A DNA stretch of 64,000 nt from Oceanobacillus arenosus (GTDB taxonomy: Bacteria; Bacillota; Bacilli; Bacillales; Amphibacillaceae), in contig NZ_PIOC01000027.1 in NCBI RefSeq assembly GCF_003369575.1, positions 62,001 through 126,000 of the forward strand. The letters are read 5' to 3'. The notes under the pieces are model-generated. The model saw only the letters and a program-made list of their open reading frames with translations. It had not been told where the DNA came from and did no database searches. The position numbers and the translations under genes were made by a program. Shown here piece after piece: positions 9,200 to 17,514 of the stretch. Numbering within the stretch: the stretch's first letter is position 1; each line of letters begins with the position of its first letter.

Positions 9200-12100
9200 C
9201 TACTTCTGCAGGATAACATCCGCATTTCCAAAAAAGTTTCGAAGGGCATTTAGCGCATCGCGCGTCGGATTAATATTGTAATCTGCTGCAAGCTGATATG
9301 TTTGCTTTGTATTTTCCTGGTAAATAATGATCGCAACACTTCCTGGAAACTGGTGTGCAACCTTTTGAATTTGTTCCAGTGCTTCCACTGACTCCTCATC
9401 GCCTAGTTTAATAAAAAGGCGCTCGCTCGATATCACTGCTAATTCATCCACGGCAAATGGCTTGATTTCGTCCAGTACCCACTGGACCCGACGATTTCTC
9501 GACTCGATTTTCCCCTTAATCATAATCAGCGTTTCCTCCTCGAGAAATCTTCTCGTTTCCCGGTACAAATCCGGAAAGACAACACCATCCATCTCACTCG
9601 TTTCATCACTCAACGTAATAAATGCCATCGATTCCCCGCGCTTCGTGCGAATGGTTTTGATTTGCTGAATAATTACTGCGGCCTTCATATTTCGCTTGCC
9701 AATGAAGGTTTCCGCATTTGCTAGCGGAACAAACCCACTTGCACGTAACCGTGATCGATATTCCTTTAATGGATGACTCGAAATATACATTCCGAGAAAC
9801 TCTTTTTCATCAGCAAGCTTTTTGACGATACTGAAATCCTCTATTTCTACATAATGTACTTCTAACTCAATCTGATCTTTAAATAGACTCGGCTGATCCG
9901 AGAATTCCCGAAAGAGCTCGCCCTGCTCCATCGCCTGATCAAGCGATGCTAGCAGGCTCGCACGATTTGCGTGGGTTTCATCAAATACCCCTGCAATAAT
10001 CAGATTTTCTATCGTTTGGCGATTGATTTGTTTGAAATCGATGCGCAAGCAAAAGTCGAAAATATTCTTGAACTTCGCCTGCTTCCGAACGCGGATAATT
10101 TCCTGGATTGCCTGATTGCCGACCCCTTTAATCGTTGCCAGACCCATCCGTACCTGTTGATGATCCACCGTATATTTGCTGTAACTATGATTGATCGATG
10201 GTGACAGCAGTGTGAGCCCTTGCCCCCTTAATTCCTTCAAATACATGCTGATTTTATCTTGCTGATTTCGCGCTGCACTTAGTATCTCTGCAAAGAAGTT
10301 TGCTGGATAATGGGTTTTTAAGTAGCTTAATTGATAGGAAATTTTACTATAGGCAACCGCATGACTGCGTGGGAACCCATAATTTGCGAATTTCACAATC
10401 CAGCTAAAAATTTCTTCAGCAACTGTTCGTTCGTAACCATTGTGAAGGCAGCCATTTACGAACGCTTCCTTCTGTTCATCCATTACCTCCTGCTTCTTCT
10501 TGCTAACGGCACGGCGCAGGATGTCCGCTTCACCCAATGTAAACCCAGCAATTCGATTGGCGATTTGCATAATTTGCTCTTGATAAACCAAGACACCGTA
10601 CGTTTTTTCTAAAATTGGCGCCAAATCCGGGTGTGGGTAGGTCACTTGTTCCTGATGATGTTTTCTCGCAATATAGGTCGGGATAAAATCCATCGGACCT
10701 GGGCGATAGAGGGCATTGACCGCGACGATATCCTCGAAAGATGTCGGTTTTAATGCCTTCAGCACACCCCTCATCCCTTGGGATTCCAGCTGAAAAATGC
10801 CATTCGTTTGCCCTTTCCGAAGCAGTGCATAGGTTGATTCATCATCTGCCGGGATCGAATCAAGGGTTAGATTTTTATTTGCGGTTAGCTGAATCGACTT
10901 CACGATTTTTTCAAGCAAGGTTAAATTACGCAAACCAAGAAAGTCGATTTTTAATAAGCCGAGCGATTCAAGATCGGTCATCGTATACTGGGTTAAGCGT
11001 GTTTCATTTGTTCCGATTGTCAGCGGGACATGCTCGCTTAGCGGCTGCTCACTAATTACGACACCTGCCGCATGTGTCGAGACATGTCTAGGGATTCCCT
11101 CCAGCTTAATTGCAACAGTGAATAATACCTTCAGCTTCGGTGATGCTTTAATAAAATCGCGTAAATCAGCTGAATCCTGGATGATTTCACTGATTCCCTT
11201 CTTCGTTTGTAGGGGAATTTCCTTCAAAATATAGCGTGCTTCCTGATCATCGACCTCCAGTGTTTTTATCAGCTCGCGGATTAACGACCGTGCCGCAAAC
11301 GTACCGAACGTGATGATTTGGGCAACATGTTCTGCACTATATTTCTCGCGGACATAATCTATCACCATATCTCGCTTCTCGTCGGCAAAGTCAATATCAA
11401 TATCCGGCATTGTTTGTCGTTCAGGATTCAAAAATCGCTCAAATAATAAATGATAATGGATTGGATCGACATCGGTAATCCCAAGCACATAAGCGACTAG
11501 CGAGCCTGCTGACGACCCACGACCAGGACCAACTAAAATCTGATTTTCCTTTGCATAGCGGATAAAATCTGCAACAATTAAAAAATAATCGCTAAAACCC
11601 ATCGATTGGATGATCCCAAGCTCATATTGTAATCGTTCGGATATTTCATCTGTTAGGGTAGCATATTTTTTCATCACATTTTCTTTGCAAAGCTGTTCCA
11701 AATACGCATCAGCCGATATGCCATTTGGAACAGGAAATGACGGCAATAGGCGCTGATTGAAGTCGAACGTAACCTCGCATTTAGCACTAATCTTCTCCGT
11801 TTCCTGGAGCACTTCCGGCCAATTATCGGCAAAGCGTGCTTCCATCTCACTTGCGGACCTTAAATGCTTGTTTCTGCTAGTTGCGTCCGCTATCTGCATC
11901 CCCCAACGATTCCCATGCTTGATTGCTTGCAGGCAGTCATAGGCAATTGCATCTTTCTCTTCTAAATAGCGAACATCATTGACAGCAACGACGGGGATAT
12001 CATACTGTTCATGAAAAGCCTGGAGCGACCTCACAAGTTCCGCACTTTCATTTGCTTGGATACCTAAATAGAAACCATCACTCCGGACAGCCTCTTGCCA

Positions 12101-12541
12101 CCTGTTAACATATGCTGCCACTTGATCGTACGTAGCGCCAAGCAATAAATCAGCAATGGACGGATTAGCAGCAGGTAATATACAGATCAGATTTTCCGTA
12201 AATGCATGCATTTCCGTGAAGTCAATTGCATTTCTCTGTGCCAATTGCAGCTCTGTACTTAGCTTAACAAGCGCATTGTAGCCATGGTTATTTTTCGCAA
12301 GGAGTACCACCTCATTCTCCTCTTCACCAGTCATCACCTTCGTAATCATGCCGATAATGGGCTTTATTCCAGCCTTTACACATGCTTTATAAAAAGGAAT
12401 CGCGCCATAGAGGACATGTTCGTCTGTCAGTGCAATCGTATGAAACGCTAGTTCTTTGGCATGGTTCACCAATTTATCAATTGTAATCGTACTATCCATC
12501 AGGCTATAGCCACTTCTAACTTGTAAATGTGTATATGACAT
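9200..12541 (-). CDS. dnaE: DNA polymerase III subunit alpha, DnaE type
   Basis: Error-prone C-family replicative polymerase that in Gram-positive bacteria extends RNA primers before handing over to PolC. The 1113-residue protein has an N-terminal PHP domain (YTHLQVRSGYSLMDS onward), the palm motifs PGRGSSAGSLVAYVLGIT and the catalytic acidic motif MPDIDIDFAD, a helix-hairpin-helix region around VRMGLATIKGVG and a C-terminal OB fold. Length matches B. subtilis DnaE rather than PolC. Two adjacent ATGs (12544, 12541) follow a weak GGCGGG site; 12541 is preferred by spacing and family start. Confidence 0.97.
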   Translation of the reverse strand: MSYTHLQVRSGYSLMDSTITIDKLVNHAKELAFHTIALTDEHVLYGAIPFYKACVKAGIKPIIGMITKVMTGEEENEVVLLAKNNHGYNALVKLSTELQLAQRNAIDFTEMHAFTENLICILPAANPSIADLLLGATYDQVAAYVNRWQEAVRSDGFYLGIQANESAELVRSLQAFHEQYDIPVVAVNDVRYLEEKDAIAYDCLQAIKHGNRWGMQIADATSRNKHLRSASEMEARFADNWPEVLQETEKISAKCEVTFDFNQRLLPSFPVPNGISADAYLEQLCKENVMKKYATLTDEISERLQYELGIIQSMGFSDYFLIVADFIRYAKENQILVGPGRGSSAGSLVAYVLGITDVDPIHYHLLFERFLNPERQTMPDIDIDFADEKRDMVIDYVREKYSAEHVAQIITFGTFAARSLIRELIKTLEVDDQEARYILKEIPLQTKKGISEIIQDSADLRDFIKASPKLKVLFTVAIKLEGIPRHVSTHAAGVVISEQPLSEHVPLTIGTNETRLTQYTMTDLESLGLLKIDFLGLRNLTLLEKIVKSIQLTANKNLTLDSIPADDESTYALLRKGQTNGIFQLESQGMRGVLKALKPTSFEDIVAVNALYRPGPMDFIPTYIARKHHQEQVTYPHPDLAPILEKTYGVLVYQEQIMQIANRIAGFTLGEADILRRAVSKKKQEVMDEQKEAFVNGCLHNGYERTVAEEIFSWIVKFANYGFPRSHAVAYSKISYQLSYLKTHYPANFFAEILSAARNQQDKISMYLKELRGQGLTLLSPSINHSYSKYTVDHQQVRMGLATIKGVGNQAIQEIIRVRKQAKFKNIFDFCLRIDFKQINRQTIENLIIAGVFDETHANRASLLASLDQAMEQGELFREFSDQPSLFKDQIELEVHYVEIEDFSIVKKLADEKEFLGMYISSHPLKEYRSRLRASGFVPLANAETFIGKRNMKAAVIIQQIKTIRTKRGESMAFITLSDETSEMDGVVFPDLYRETRRFLEEETLIMIKGKIESRNRRVQWVLDEIKPFAVDELAVISSERLFIKLGDEESVEALEQIQKVAHQFPGSVAIIIYQENTKQTYQLAADYNINPTRDALNALRNFFGNADVILQK

Positions 12542-12678
12542 CATATCCCGCCTTTTCTCTAATAACTATTATAGCAATAAATATAGAACGTGCATACGGT
12601 GTCTGCAAAATTTAACTCATATCTTGTCCATTCGCATCATATAATGTGGAGAATAGTTTTGGAGGAGTGTGCATCGCG

Positions 12679-13011
12679 ATGGAGGAACGTTTCTTTGCTT
12701 CCGTTATCCACTGTTTTTTTATTGCCTTTGGCGTCGTCATTGGTGGATCAATTATTGGCAGTATCGGCGATTTCGTTACCGGAAACGCACCACTAACAGC
12801 AATTGGGCGAATCGCTAGTCGCCTTAGAATTTGGGCGATTGTTGCCGCGATTGGTGGTACCTTCGATGCGATTGCTAATTTCGAGAAGGGTTTTCTTGAC
12901 GGGTCGACAATGGACTTATTGAAACAAGCATCATTAATATTATCTGCAATGGGTGGTGTGAAAACGGCAATCCTCTTAATCGAATGGTTGATCCAAGAGG
13001 AGGTCGAATAA
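12679..13011 (+). CDS. ytrH: YtrH family sporulation protein
   Basis: A 110-residue small membrane protein with hydrophobic stretches at about residues 8-32 and 50-68 and a final one near 85-105. YtrH of B. subtilis is expressed under sigma-E in the mother cell and is needed for normal sporulation; the mechanism is unknown. The ATG at 12679 lies 11 nt after GGAGGAG; an in-frame GTG at 12667 is too close to that site. It overlaps ytrI by one base (TAATG) and is divergent from dnaE, as in B. subtilis. Confidence 0.88.
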   Translation: MEERFFASVIHCFFIAFGVVIGGSIIGSIGDFVTGNAPLTAIGRIASRLRIWAIVAAIGGTFDAIANFEKGFLDGSTMDLLKQASLILSAMGGVKTAILLIEWLIQEEVE

Positions 13012-13514
13012 TGCATATCCCGCCATATCATAAGAGGCCTTCATGGCAACGCTTCCTCGTTGGTGCGGCCATTGGTGCAATCCTATCTTATATCGTGATC
13101 ATGTATATGTATGGTTCCCAATATGAAAAGTTGATTGCAACTAATTTCGAGCTGCAGGCACAGGTGACGAAGGTAAAGGCACAAAATGAAGCATTGCTCA
13201 AGGATAAAGAAAATTTAAGTGAGAAGTCCAATCAGTCACTAACTGTCCAAGCCATTGAAATCAATATTATCAATGGGGAGGAGTTAAAATTAGATCGTTT
13301 AATTACCTTTCAGCTCGAGGAAATGATAAAGGCTGCCATCTACTCAATTATCGGTGAAAAGATTGAGGCTGTTGCGGCAGGTGATAATTTACTAGAATCA
13401 ACCATAGAAAATAAAGGATTCACAGTCGATGATTTCACGTATTATTTCGAGATTACGAAATTAATGTATTCAAATACGGTGGAAATAACTGTGAAAGCAA
13501 AATTATCGGATTAA
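13011..13514 (+). CDS. ytrI: YtrI-like sporulation membrane protein
   Basis: A 167-residue protein with a short cytoplasmic tail (MHIPPYHKRPSWQ), one transmembrane helix at about residues 17-37 and a coiled-coil-like region at about 40-75 followed by an alpha/beta extracytoplasmic part. In B. subtilis ytrI is a sigma-E gene co-transcribed with ytrH and needed for efficient sporulation. The start codon overlaps the ytrH stop by one nucleotide (TAATG), with GAGGAGG upstream. A bidirectional terminator follows. Confidence 0.85.
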   Translation: MHIPPYHKRPSWQRFLVGAAIGAILSYIVIMYMYGSQYEKLIATNFELQAQVTKVKAQNEALLKDKENLSEKSNQSLTVQAIEINIINGEELKLDRLITFQLEEMIKAAIYSIIGEKIEAVAAGDNLLESTIENKGFTVDDFTYYFEITKLMYSNTVEITVKAKLSD

Positions 13515-13521
13515 AGTTTGA

Positions 13522-13552
13522 GGCGCATGAAATATTCATGCGCCTTTTATAG
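13522..13552. terminator. Bidirectional terminator between ytrI and nrnA
   Basis: Perfect 11-bp stem AGGCGCATGAA / TTCATGCGCCT with a 3-nt loop, followed by TTTTA on the plus strand, between convergent genes. Confidence 0.85.
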
Positions 13553-13568
13553 TGCAATTATGGATTGC

Positions 13569-14510
13569 TTAATCTTCCTTACATAGTGCATCTAAATCTG
13601 CAATGATCGTTTCTACCTCTTGCCATGATTCAGCTTGCGCACCGGATGCGAGTGGGTGGCCTCCGCCATTGTATTTCGCTGCAAGTTGGTTAATTACTGG
13701 ACCTTTCGAGCGAATGCTGACGCGAATCGTATCCCCTTCTTCAACAAAAAATGCCCATGCCTTAATCCCTTCGACATCGCTGAGCACATTAATGATTTTA
13801 CCAGGATCTCTAGGGGAAACATTAAATTTTTCTAATATTTCCTTTGGTAGCTTAATTGTCGATGATCCAGCTGGAGTGAGCTCAAAGTTTTGTAGAATAT
13901 ACCCTTTTAGTCTAGAAAGCGAATCTTTTTCCATATATAAATTCTGATAAAGTTCCGTACGATCGAAGTGATACGTTACGAGCTCTGCTGCATATTGGAA
14001 GGTTTTCTTCGTTGTGCTTGGGAACATGAATCTACCTGTATCCCCAACAATCCCGCCATATAAAAGTCGTGCAGCGTCGTCACTCATTTTAAGTCCCAAA
14101 TCTTTCCCATGTTCATATAGTTCATAAATCATTTCACTTGCAGAGCTTGCATCGGTATTCTCCCAGCGAATGTCGCCATATTCGTCAACGACAGGATGAT
14201 GGTCGATTTTGATTAGCTTCTCCCCTAAATTGTAGCGGTCATCATCAATCCGCGGTGAATTGGCTGTGTCACAGACAATCACCAGTGCTTGCTTATATTG
14301 TTCATCCTTAATAACATCCATTTTTGCTAAAAATGTTAAAGATTTCTCTTCCTCCCCAACGACATAAACCGATTTATTCGGGAAAGATGCATTAATGATT
14401 TCCTTTAAACCGACCTGTGAACCAAGTGCATCCGGATCTGGTCGGACGTGGCGATGAATAATAATTGTATCGTATTGTTTGATTGTTTCAATGATTTCAG
14501 TTTTTGACAT
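13569..14510 (-). CDS. nrnA: Oligoribonuclease / pAp phosphatase NrnA (DHH family)
   Basis: Degrades short RNA oligonucleotides and dephosphorylates 3'-phosphoadenosine 5'-phosphate. The 313-residue protein has the DHH motifs in order: HRHVRPDPDALGSQ (about residues 18-31), VCDTANSPRID, the DHH itself in KIDHHPVVDEYG, and the C-terminal DHHA1 motif GGGHPLASGAQ. The start at 14510 is chosen because CAGGAGC lies just upstream and the protein then begins MSKTEIIETI; a 15-codon longer opening lacks family residues. Context nrnA-ytpI-ytoI is conserved in Bacillus. Confidence 0.93.
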   Translation of the reverse strand: MSKTEIIETIKQYDTIIIHRHVRPDPDALGSQVGLKEIINASFPNKSVYVVGEEEKSLTFLAKMDVIKDEQYKQALVIVCDTANSPRIDDDRYNLGEKLIKIDHHPVVDEYGDIRWENTDASSASEMIYELYEHGKDLGLKMSDDAARLLYGGIVGDTGRFMFPSTTKKTFQYAAELVTYHFDRTELYQNLYMEKDSLSRLKGYILQNFELTPAGSSTIKLPKEILEKFNVSPRDPGKIINVLSDVEGIKAWAFFVEEGDTIRVSIRSKGPVINQLAAKYNGGGHPLASGAQAESWQEVETIIADLDALCKED

Positions 14511-14616
14511 GATGATAGCTCCTGACCCTGTAGTAGATTTCAGTAACACTCGCAAATTCAGGCGAAAAACGGTACAATAAGAATAGTAGGATTTAACTGA
14601 ATTTAGGAGCGATTAC

Positions 14617-14913
14617 ATGATTATTTTTCCAATTATTATTATTATCTCCCTTGTGCTCTATGTATATTATAAGGTTGCCATCGTCAAGAGTAAAGATGGA
14701 CTAACGCAACGCTACTTTAATGCGAAGTCCCGCATCTGTCTTGGCAGCTTCATTTTCTTCTATGGGGTAAATCAATACATATTCTATTTATCTCGTTTTT
14801 CCTTAATTATCGGTATTATCTTTATCTTCTTCGGTAGCTTACAACTTTATCGTGGCTTTAAAGAGGTGAAGCATTATCGAAACGAGTGGAAGCGATTGAA
14901 TGCAACGGAATGA
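14617..14913 (+). CDS. ytpI: YtpI-like small membrane protein
   Basis: A 98-residue protein with three predicted membrane helices (about residues 2-19, 40-60 and 63-82) and a basic C-terminal tail. The spacing pattern around FYGVNQ and FGSLQLYRG resembles YtpI of B. subtilis, whose function is unknown. It lies between nrnA and ytoI, the same neighbours as in B. subtilis, with a TTTAGGAGCG ribosome binding site before the ATG. Confidence 0.8.
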   Translation: MIIFPIIIIISLVLYVYYKVAIVKSKDGLTQRYFNAKSRICLGSFIFFYGVNQYIFYLSRFSLIIGIIFIFFGSLQLYRGFKEVKHYRNEWKRLNATE

Positions 14914-14915
14914 CT

Positions 14916-14953
14916 AAAAAAAGCTTGCTATTTTATGGATAGCAAGCTTTTTC
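14916..14953. terminator. Bidirectional terminator between ytpI and ytoI
   Basis: AAAAAGCTTGCTAT pairs with ATAGCAAGCTTTTT around a short loop between two convergent genes; poly-T follows on both strands. Confidence 0.9.
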
Positions 14954-14961
14954 ATATCCAC

Positions 14962-16269
14962 TTATCGATTCATCAATTGTGCCATAATTAAGCCCTTACC
15001 AACAATATTTTGTTTCATCAAAACATCGACTTCGATTTTTGCATAAACACGACCGACATCTAGAATTTTCGGTTTAATCGTTAGAATACTCTCGATTTGA
15101 ACTGGTTTATTGAAATAAATCGTAATATTCTCGATTACAAGATCTGCCTTTTTCGTTTTCATTAATAGTCGACTGCTAGCAGTGGAAATGATGGAAGTGA
15201 AGACACCATATGACAGGGTACCTAATGGATTCGTCATTTGCGGCGTTACCTCGGTTTGATACGTATCCACTTCCCCACTCACTTCTTCGAGATTCGTGGA
15301 GATGAGATCATCAATCGTTTGCCCGACCTGTGGTTGTCGCTGCATTTGCTGCAATGCTTTTAAGGCGTCCTGCCTTGAAACAAGTCCTTGGAGCTTCGAG
15401 TCTTGATCGACAATCGGTATAACCTCAATTCCTTCCCAGATCATTGTATGTGAAACAGAGGCAAGTGATGTTTTCGCTGTGACCACTAGAGGTTTCTTCG
15501 TCATTACTTTAGTCACTGGCGTATCATCATCCCGGCCAACGATGTCCCTTGCCGAAACAATGCCGACAACACGAAGTTTTTCATCGACAACAGGAAAACG
15601 ACTATGCTTCGATTTCTTGTTTAACATATTCCATTGCAGAATTGTATCACTTGAATTCAAATAGTACGTATCATCCAACGTTGTTGCAATGTCACCAACA
15701 AAGACAATGTCCTTCTTGATTAGCTGATCATAAATTGCCCGATTTATCATGGAGGCAACGGTAAAAGTATCATAGCTTGTCGAAATAATTGGCAATTCCT
15801 TCTCATCTGCCAACTGTTTAATCACAGCGCTCGTATCAAATCCACCTGTAATCAAAACAGCAGCCCCAGCATTTAATGCCGCTTCGTGTGCATTATCGCG
15901 ATTTCCGACGATTAATAATGAATTGGCCTCCGTATAGCGCATCATTGCCTTAATTTCCATCGCACCGATAACAAATTTCGTTAATGTTTTATGAAGCCCA
16001 GATTTCCCGCCCAGCACTTGTCCATCAACAATATTGACGATTTCCGCATAGGTCAAATGCTCGAAGTTCTCCCGTTTCTTTCGTTCAATTCGAATCGTGC
16101 CGACACGATCGATGGAGCTTACCAGCCCTTGATTCTCCGCTTCTTTAATCGCCCGATAGGCAGTCCCATCACTAACATTCAAATCTTTCGCAATTTGTCG
16201 TACCGATATTTTATGTCCAACTTCTAATGACCAAATATGTTGGATGATTTGTTCATGTTTTGTTGCCAT
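14962..16269 (-). CDS. ytoI: YtoI-like HTH-DRTGG-CBS-hotdog regulator
   Basis: A 435-residue cytoplasmic protein with four parts: an N-terminal helix-turn-helix (about residues 5-60, ISVRQIAKDLNVSDGTAYRA), a DRTGG domain (about 70-185), a pair of CBS domains (about 190-315, with VVDEKLRVVGIVSARDIVGRD), and a C-terminal hotdog fold (about 330-435). CBS pairs usually bind adenine nucleotides and hotdog domains bind acyl-CoA-like ligands, so it may sense such molecules and regulate transcription; targets are unknown. It ends against ytpI with a shared terminator. Close homologues occur at this locus in Bacillus. Confidence 0.88.
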   Translation of the reverse strand: MATKHEQIIQHIWSLEVGHKISVRQIAKDLNVSDGTAYRAIKEAENQGLVSSIDRVGTIRIERKKRENFEHLTYAEIVNIVDGQVLGGKSGLHKTLTKFVIGAMEIKAMMRYTEANSLLIVGNRDNAHEAALNAGAAVLITGGFDTSAVIKQLADEKELPIISTSYDTFTVASMINRAIYDQLIKKDIVFVGDIATTLDDTYYLNSSDTILQWNMLNKKSKHSRFPVVDEKLRVVGIVSARDIVGRDDDTPVTKVMTKKPLVVTAKTSLASVSHTMIWEGIEVIPIVDQDSKLQGLVSRQDALKALQQMQRQPQVGQTIDDLISTNLEEVSGEVDTYQTEVTPQMTNPLGTLSYGVFTSIISTASSRLLMKTKKADLVIENITIYFNKPVQIESILTIKPKILDVGRVYAKIEVDVLMKQNIVGKGLIMAQLMNR

Positions 16270-16341
16270 AATTTCTCACCAGCCTTCAACTGTACTACAT
16301 CATAATCTTGTCCATTATTATACAGTTGAAAACCAATAAAC

Positions 16342-16569
16342 TCAATAATTATTGAATTGCCGTCTCCTTAATTCCTCCTGTTCCATAACCGGTGGTCTCG
16401 TCATTTGTAAAAGTGTTGCCAAATTCGCACCAACAACTAGCAGTAAAAACAATAACCATAGCCCCCAAAAAACAAACCCTAGAGTGGATGTTGCCTGCGG
16501 AATGAATGGCCAGGCGAAATATAAGAAAAATGCCGCAAGTAGCAGCCTAAGAATTGCATAGTGTTTCAT
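16342..16569 (-). CDS. Small two-helix membrane protein of unknown function
   Basis: A 75-residue open frame beginning MKHYAILRLLLAAFFLYFAW, with two predicted membrane helices (about residues 6-22 and 28-52) and a charged C-terminus (EQEELRRRQFNNY). An AGGAGG site lies just upstream of the ATG. It is not a family I recognise. It is the last backbone gene before the scarred region preceding the type IV pilus locus, transcribed in the direction of ytoI. Confidence 0.6.
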   Translation of the reverse strand: MKHYAILRLLLAAFFLYFAWPFIPQATSTLGFVFWGLWLLFLLLVVGANLATLLQMTRPPVMEQEELRRRQFNNY

Positions 16570-17079
16570 AGGCCGTGCCTCCTTTCGTTTTGTATTAGTT
16601 TATGAATGTTGTTGAGGATTAAGAACGGCGTTTATGTGGATATCGTTTGGATATCATTTTCATGGTGAGTCATTTCTTATTGATTGTTGATATTTATATA
16701 AAGTGAGAACTAACTTAGGATGGCGATTGCTCGACCTGGATGTGTTCTCGCTCGATTTGGATGTGTTTCCACTCGGTTTGGACGTGCTCCCGCTCGATTC
16801 GGATGTGTTCTTCCAATTTACACTTCTTGTTTCCTAGCTCGCATTTTTACACAATATTTCAATTCTTAAATAAACAACCTTAAAAATAAGTTATTAGACG
16901 CAAACAAGGAGCACTCTAACTACCTCACACGCACAAGGTACTGGATGTCATGACGGAGGAATTTACTAATTCTGGCAGCAAGACTGTCTGATGGTAAAAC
17001 GACTTCGCACTAAATTTAGCTGCAAGCCATTGTATGAACGGTGGGACAACTACCTTTTTCAGTTTAGAATTGGGGACAA
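16570..17079. other. Gene-free scar region with repeat fragments
   Basis: No gene is supported here. It holds TTTATATAAAGTG at 16693-16705 followed by GAACTAACTTAGGATG, matching the reverse complement of the right end of the repeat at 62918-63236, then a 21-bp tandem repeat (16729-16812), and unassigned AT-rich sequence up to the helicase remnant. Confidence 0.6.
16729..16812. repeat. Four tandem 21-bp repeats
   Basis: Four consecutive imperfect copies of a 21-bp unit of the form GCTCGATTTGGATGTGTTYYC start at 16729, 16750, 16771 and 16792. They differ at a few positions each. There is no spacer between units and no open frame of note, although 21 bp would preserve a reading frame of seven residues. 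Confidence 0.85.
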
Positions 17080-17447
17080 AAAGTTTACTGCAGTAGCAGA
17101 AGGATTAATTCTAGGTCAAAGGAGGGAGAGGCAATAGGTGAAATCACCCTCGAACTAAAACTGCTGGCGATAGAATTAAACATTCCCATTTTATTAATCT
17201 CGCAATTATCAAGGAGTGTAGAATCACGGCAAAGCAAACACCCAATGATGTCCGATTTACGTGAATCTGGATACATTCAGCAAGATGCGAACGTTATTTT
17301 CTTACTTTACTGGAAGGATTATTATGACAAACAAACTGAAAAGCAGAATATGTGGAGGTGATTATTTCTAAGCAGTGGAATGAGCCAACGGGGACGGTTG
17401 AGATGGGGTTTTGGATGGAGTTTGGGAGGTTTGGAGAAGTTAAGTAA
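17080..17447 (+). pseudogene. Remnant of a DnaB-type replicative helicase (C-terminal part, frameshifted)
   Basis: Translating the plus strand from about 17091 gives EGLILGQRRERQ, then in another frame AIGEI followed by LKLLAIELNIPILLISQLSR, SRQSKHPMMSDLRESG and YIQQDANVIFLLYWKDYYDK, and after one more frameshift near 17351 VEVIISKQWNEPTGTVEMGF to a stop at 17447. This is the order of the DnaB core: LQLI/Walker B, QLSR(S/G)VE, RxxKxPMxSDLRESG, IEQDAD, then the KxRNGPxG arginine-finger region. Two frame changes and the absence of the N-terminal half show a decayed copy. It is not the functional replicative helicase. Confidence 0.8.
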
Positions 17448-17466
17448 GGAGGAGTCATTCTTGTCT

Positions 17467-17502
17467 AAGGAATAAAACAATATGAATTGCTTTATTCCTT
17501 TG
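17467..17502 (-). terminator. Candidate terminator of the type IV pilus operon
   Basis: AAGGAATAAAACAAT pairs with ATTGCTTTATTCCTT around a short loop, just downstream of the last pilus gene. The stem is long, but the run of T after it is poor, so it may be a stabilising 3' hairpin. Confidence 0.5.
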
Positions 17503-17514
17503 CGCAAATTACTT

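Noticed and set aside
16729-16812. CRISPR array
   Set aside because: The 21-bp units are directly joined with no spacers, and no cas genes are in the window.
17080-17447. Prophage
   Set aside because: Only one decayed replication-gene fragment is present; no integrase, structural, lysis or att sequences were seen.
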